Shown here: positions 63,431 to 64,000 of the stretch, piece by piece | Layout of the letters: each line of letters begins with the position of its first letter | How positions within the stretch are numbered: position 1 is the stretch's first letter | Assembly: GCF_023008165.1 (NCBI RefSeq) | Contig: NZ_JAKQZA010000001.1 | Coordinates: forward strand, 186,001-250,000 | DNA from: Kordiimonas laminariae | Lineage (GTDB): Bacteria > Pseudomonadota > Alphaproteobacteria > Sphingomonadales > Kordiimonadaceae | Direction of reading: 5' to 3' | Length of the DNA: 64,000 nt | Notes under the pieces: model-generated | Told to the model about the DNA's origin: nothing | The model's database searches: none | The model's input: the letters and a program-made list of their open reading frames with translations, nothing else | Position numbers and translations under genes: made by a program

Positions 63431-63892
63431 ATGCATGAGTTCTATCTCTACAAAAAGCATTCGAATATTCGAGCACTGCTAGCTTTAGCAGGAGTGCTTC
63501 TGATTATATTTCTGCTTGGGTATCAAATATATTCAGACACTTGGTTAATGACCAACTGGATCATTATCTTCTTTGCTTTTTCGGGAGCGCTGAATGCGTT
63601 TCTCACTCGTATACGAAGGTGGCCCGTTTGGCAGGTGAACTCCAAAGGTATTTTCGGTTATTCCGGCAATACACTTGTAGAGCCTGATATCAATCTTTTC
63701 TGGGGCGACATAGAGCTGGTTAAAAAAGATATCCACCCCCATACAGGCCAAGACTGTATCTATCTGAAGCAAAAAGACAGCGAATATGCAATGGGCTTAG
63801 CCCAGTTTGTGATACTGGATTTACTACCAGAATCCTATGTAGATAACGTTTTTGCCCAGGTTAAAAATTACTGGGAAAATCACAAAGCGTAA
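63431..63892 (+). CDS. Small membrane protein with PH-like domain, paralogue
   Basis: A 153-residue protein with the same layout: two membrane helices (ALLALAGVLLIIFLLGYQIY; WIIIFFAFSGALNAF) then a PH-like part (VEPDINLFWGDIELVKKDIH). It lies 6 bp after its paralogue and is probably co-transcribed. No strong ribosome binding site. The 3' end overlaps an antisense frame by 13 bp. Confidence 0.68.
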   Translation: MHEFYLYKKHSNIRALLALAGVLLIIFLLGYQIYSDTWLMTNWIIIFFAFSGALNAFLTRIRRWPVWQVNSKGIFGYSGNTLVEPDINLFWGDIELVKKDIHPHTGQDCIYLKQKDSEYAMGLAQFVILDLLPESYVDNVFAQVKNYWENHKA

Positions 63893-64000
63893 ACAAGCGC
63901 GCTGTAACTTAGCCTACCACGATACAAACTACCTTGTTCATTCCACTGCCTGATAACCCCCCCATTTGCTAAACGTAGATAGACAAGATCAAACCCAACG
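63880..64000 (-). CDS. Partial frame entering from the right edge
   Basis: On the minus strand an open frame of about 39 codons runs from the edge to a TGA at 63880-63882, reading ..LVYLRLANGGVIRQWNEQG and ending SYSALVYAL. Alternating polar and nonpolar residues suggest beta strands. It could be the C-terminal end of a gene; the overlap with the upstream gene is only 13 bp. Low confidence. Confidence 0.3.
   Translation of the reverse strand, partial: VGFDLVYLRLANGGVIRQWNEQGSLYRGRLSYSALVYAL

Overview
The window looks like chromosome of a moderately AT-leaning marine-type alphaproteobacterium. Evidence is a Caulobacter-type short flagellin, a PrtD-type type I secretion pair, an ABC-dependent Kdo-linked capsule system and a phage tail cluster whose parts resemble alphaproteobacterial gene transfer agent (GTA) proteins. 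The order Kordiimonadales or a relative is my guess, not something the sequence proves.

Left part (1-44,000) is mostly an envelope and surface-glycan locus. Positions 1-6,686 (minus) hold a type I secretion ABC transporter, its HlyD adaptor, a large unrecognised protein and a GT2 glycosyltransferase cut by the window edge. An RTX protein with its own Shine-Dalgarno site and hairpin terminator lies upstream (6,964-9,318). Next come a GT4 glycosyltransferase, galE and a plus-strand run of glycan genes (10,983-15,591). A compact minus-strand operon, kpsF-kpsM-kpsT-kpsE-kpsD-GT2-Stf0-like (22,924 to 15,581), encodes capsule export. Across a 493-bp divergent intergenic region, kpsS and an LTA-synthase-like phosphoglycerol transferase are read on plus. 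After a block of ordinary genes (26,251-32,952) the envelope theme returns: cysD-cysNC (PAPS supply), a LicD-type transferase, a glycerol-3-phosphate cytidylyltransferase, a second Stf0-like protein, and kdsA-kdsC-kdsB-kpsC. Together these encode the complete beta-Kdo linker pathway (KpsF, KdsA, KdsC, KdsB, KpsS, KpsC), the exporter, and enzymes that could add sulfate and glycerol-phosphate.

The middle (44,133-50,634) has an exported amidohydrolase with a CIA30-like tail, a lone flagellin, a suppressor-of-fused protein, a phosphopantetheinyl transferase, a second RTX protein with a strong terminator, and an anchored protein of unknown role.

The right part is the most unusual. From 61,761 down to 51,834 runs a minus-strand operon of siphophage/GTA-type tail genes: tail tube, a G/GT-type chaperone pair with a lambda-type GGGAAAG slippery heptamer at the expected place, a very short tape measure, two tail-tip proteins, a J-like tip protein with carbohydrate-binding and collagen-like segments, and a tail-fibre-assembly-like protein. 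It ends with a lysis cassette (M15 endolysin, 3TM holin) and a peptidoglycan-binding-like membrane protein. No portal, terminase, capsid, protease or integrase gene lies in the window, and the operon starts directly at the tail tube gene beside a divergent cellular gene. This layout fits a headless phage-tail-like particle (F-type tailocin) or a detached GTA-type tail module better than an ordinary prophage. A response-regulator/HPt protein with Glu at the phospho-acceptor site converges on the cluster.

The right end (61,906-64,000) returns to cellular genes: an exported repeat protein, an ArfB-like ribosome rescue factor and two small membrane proteins.
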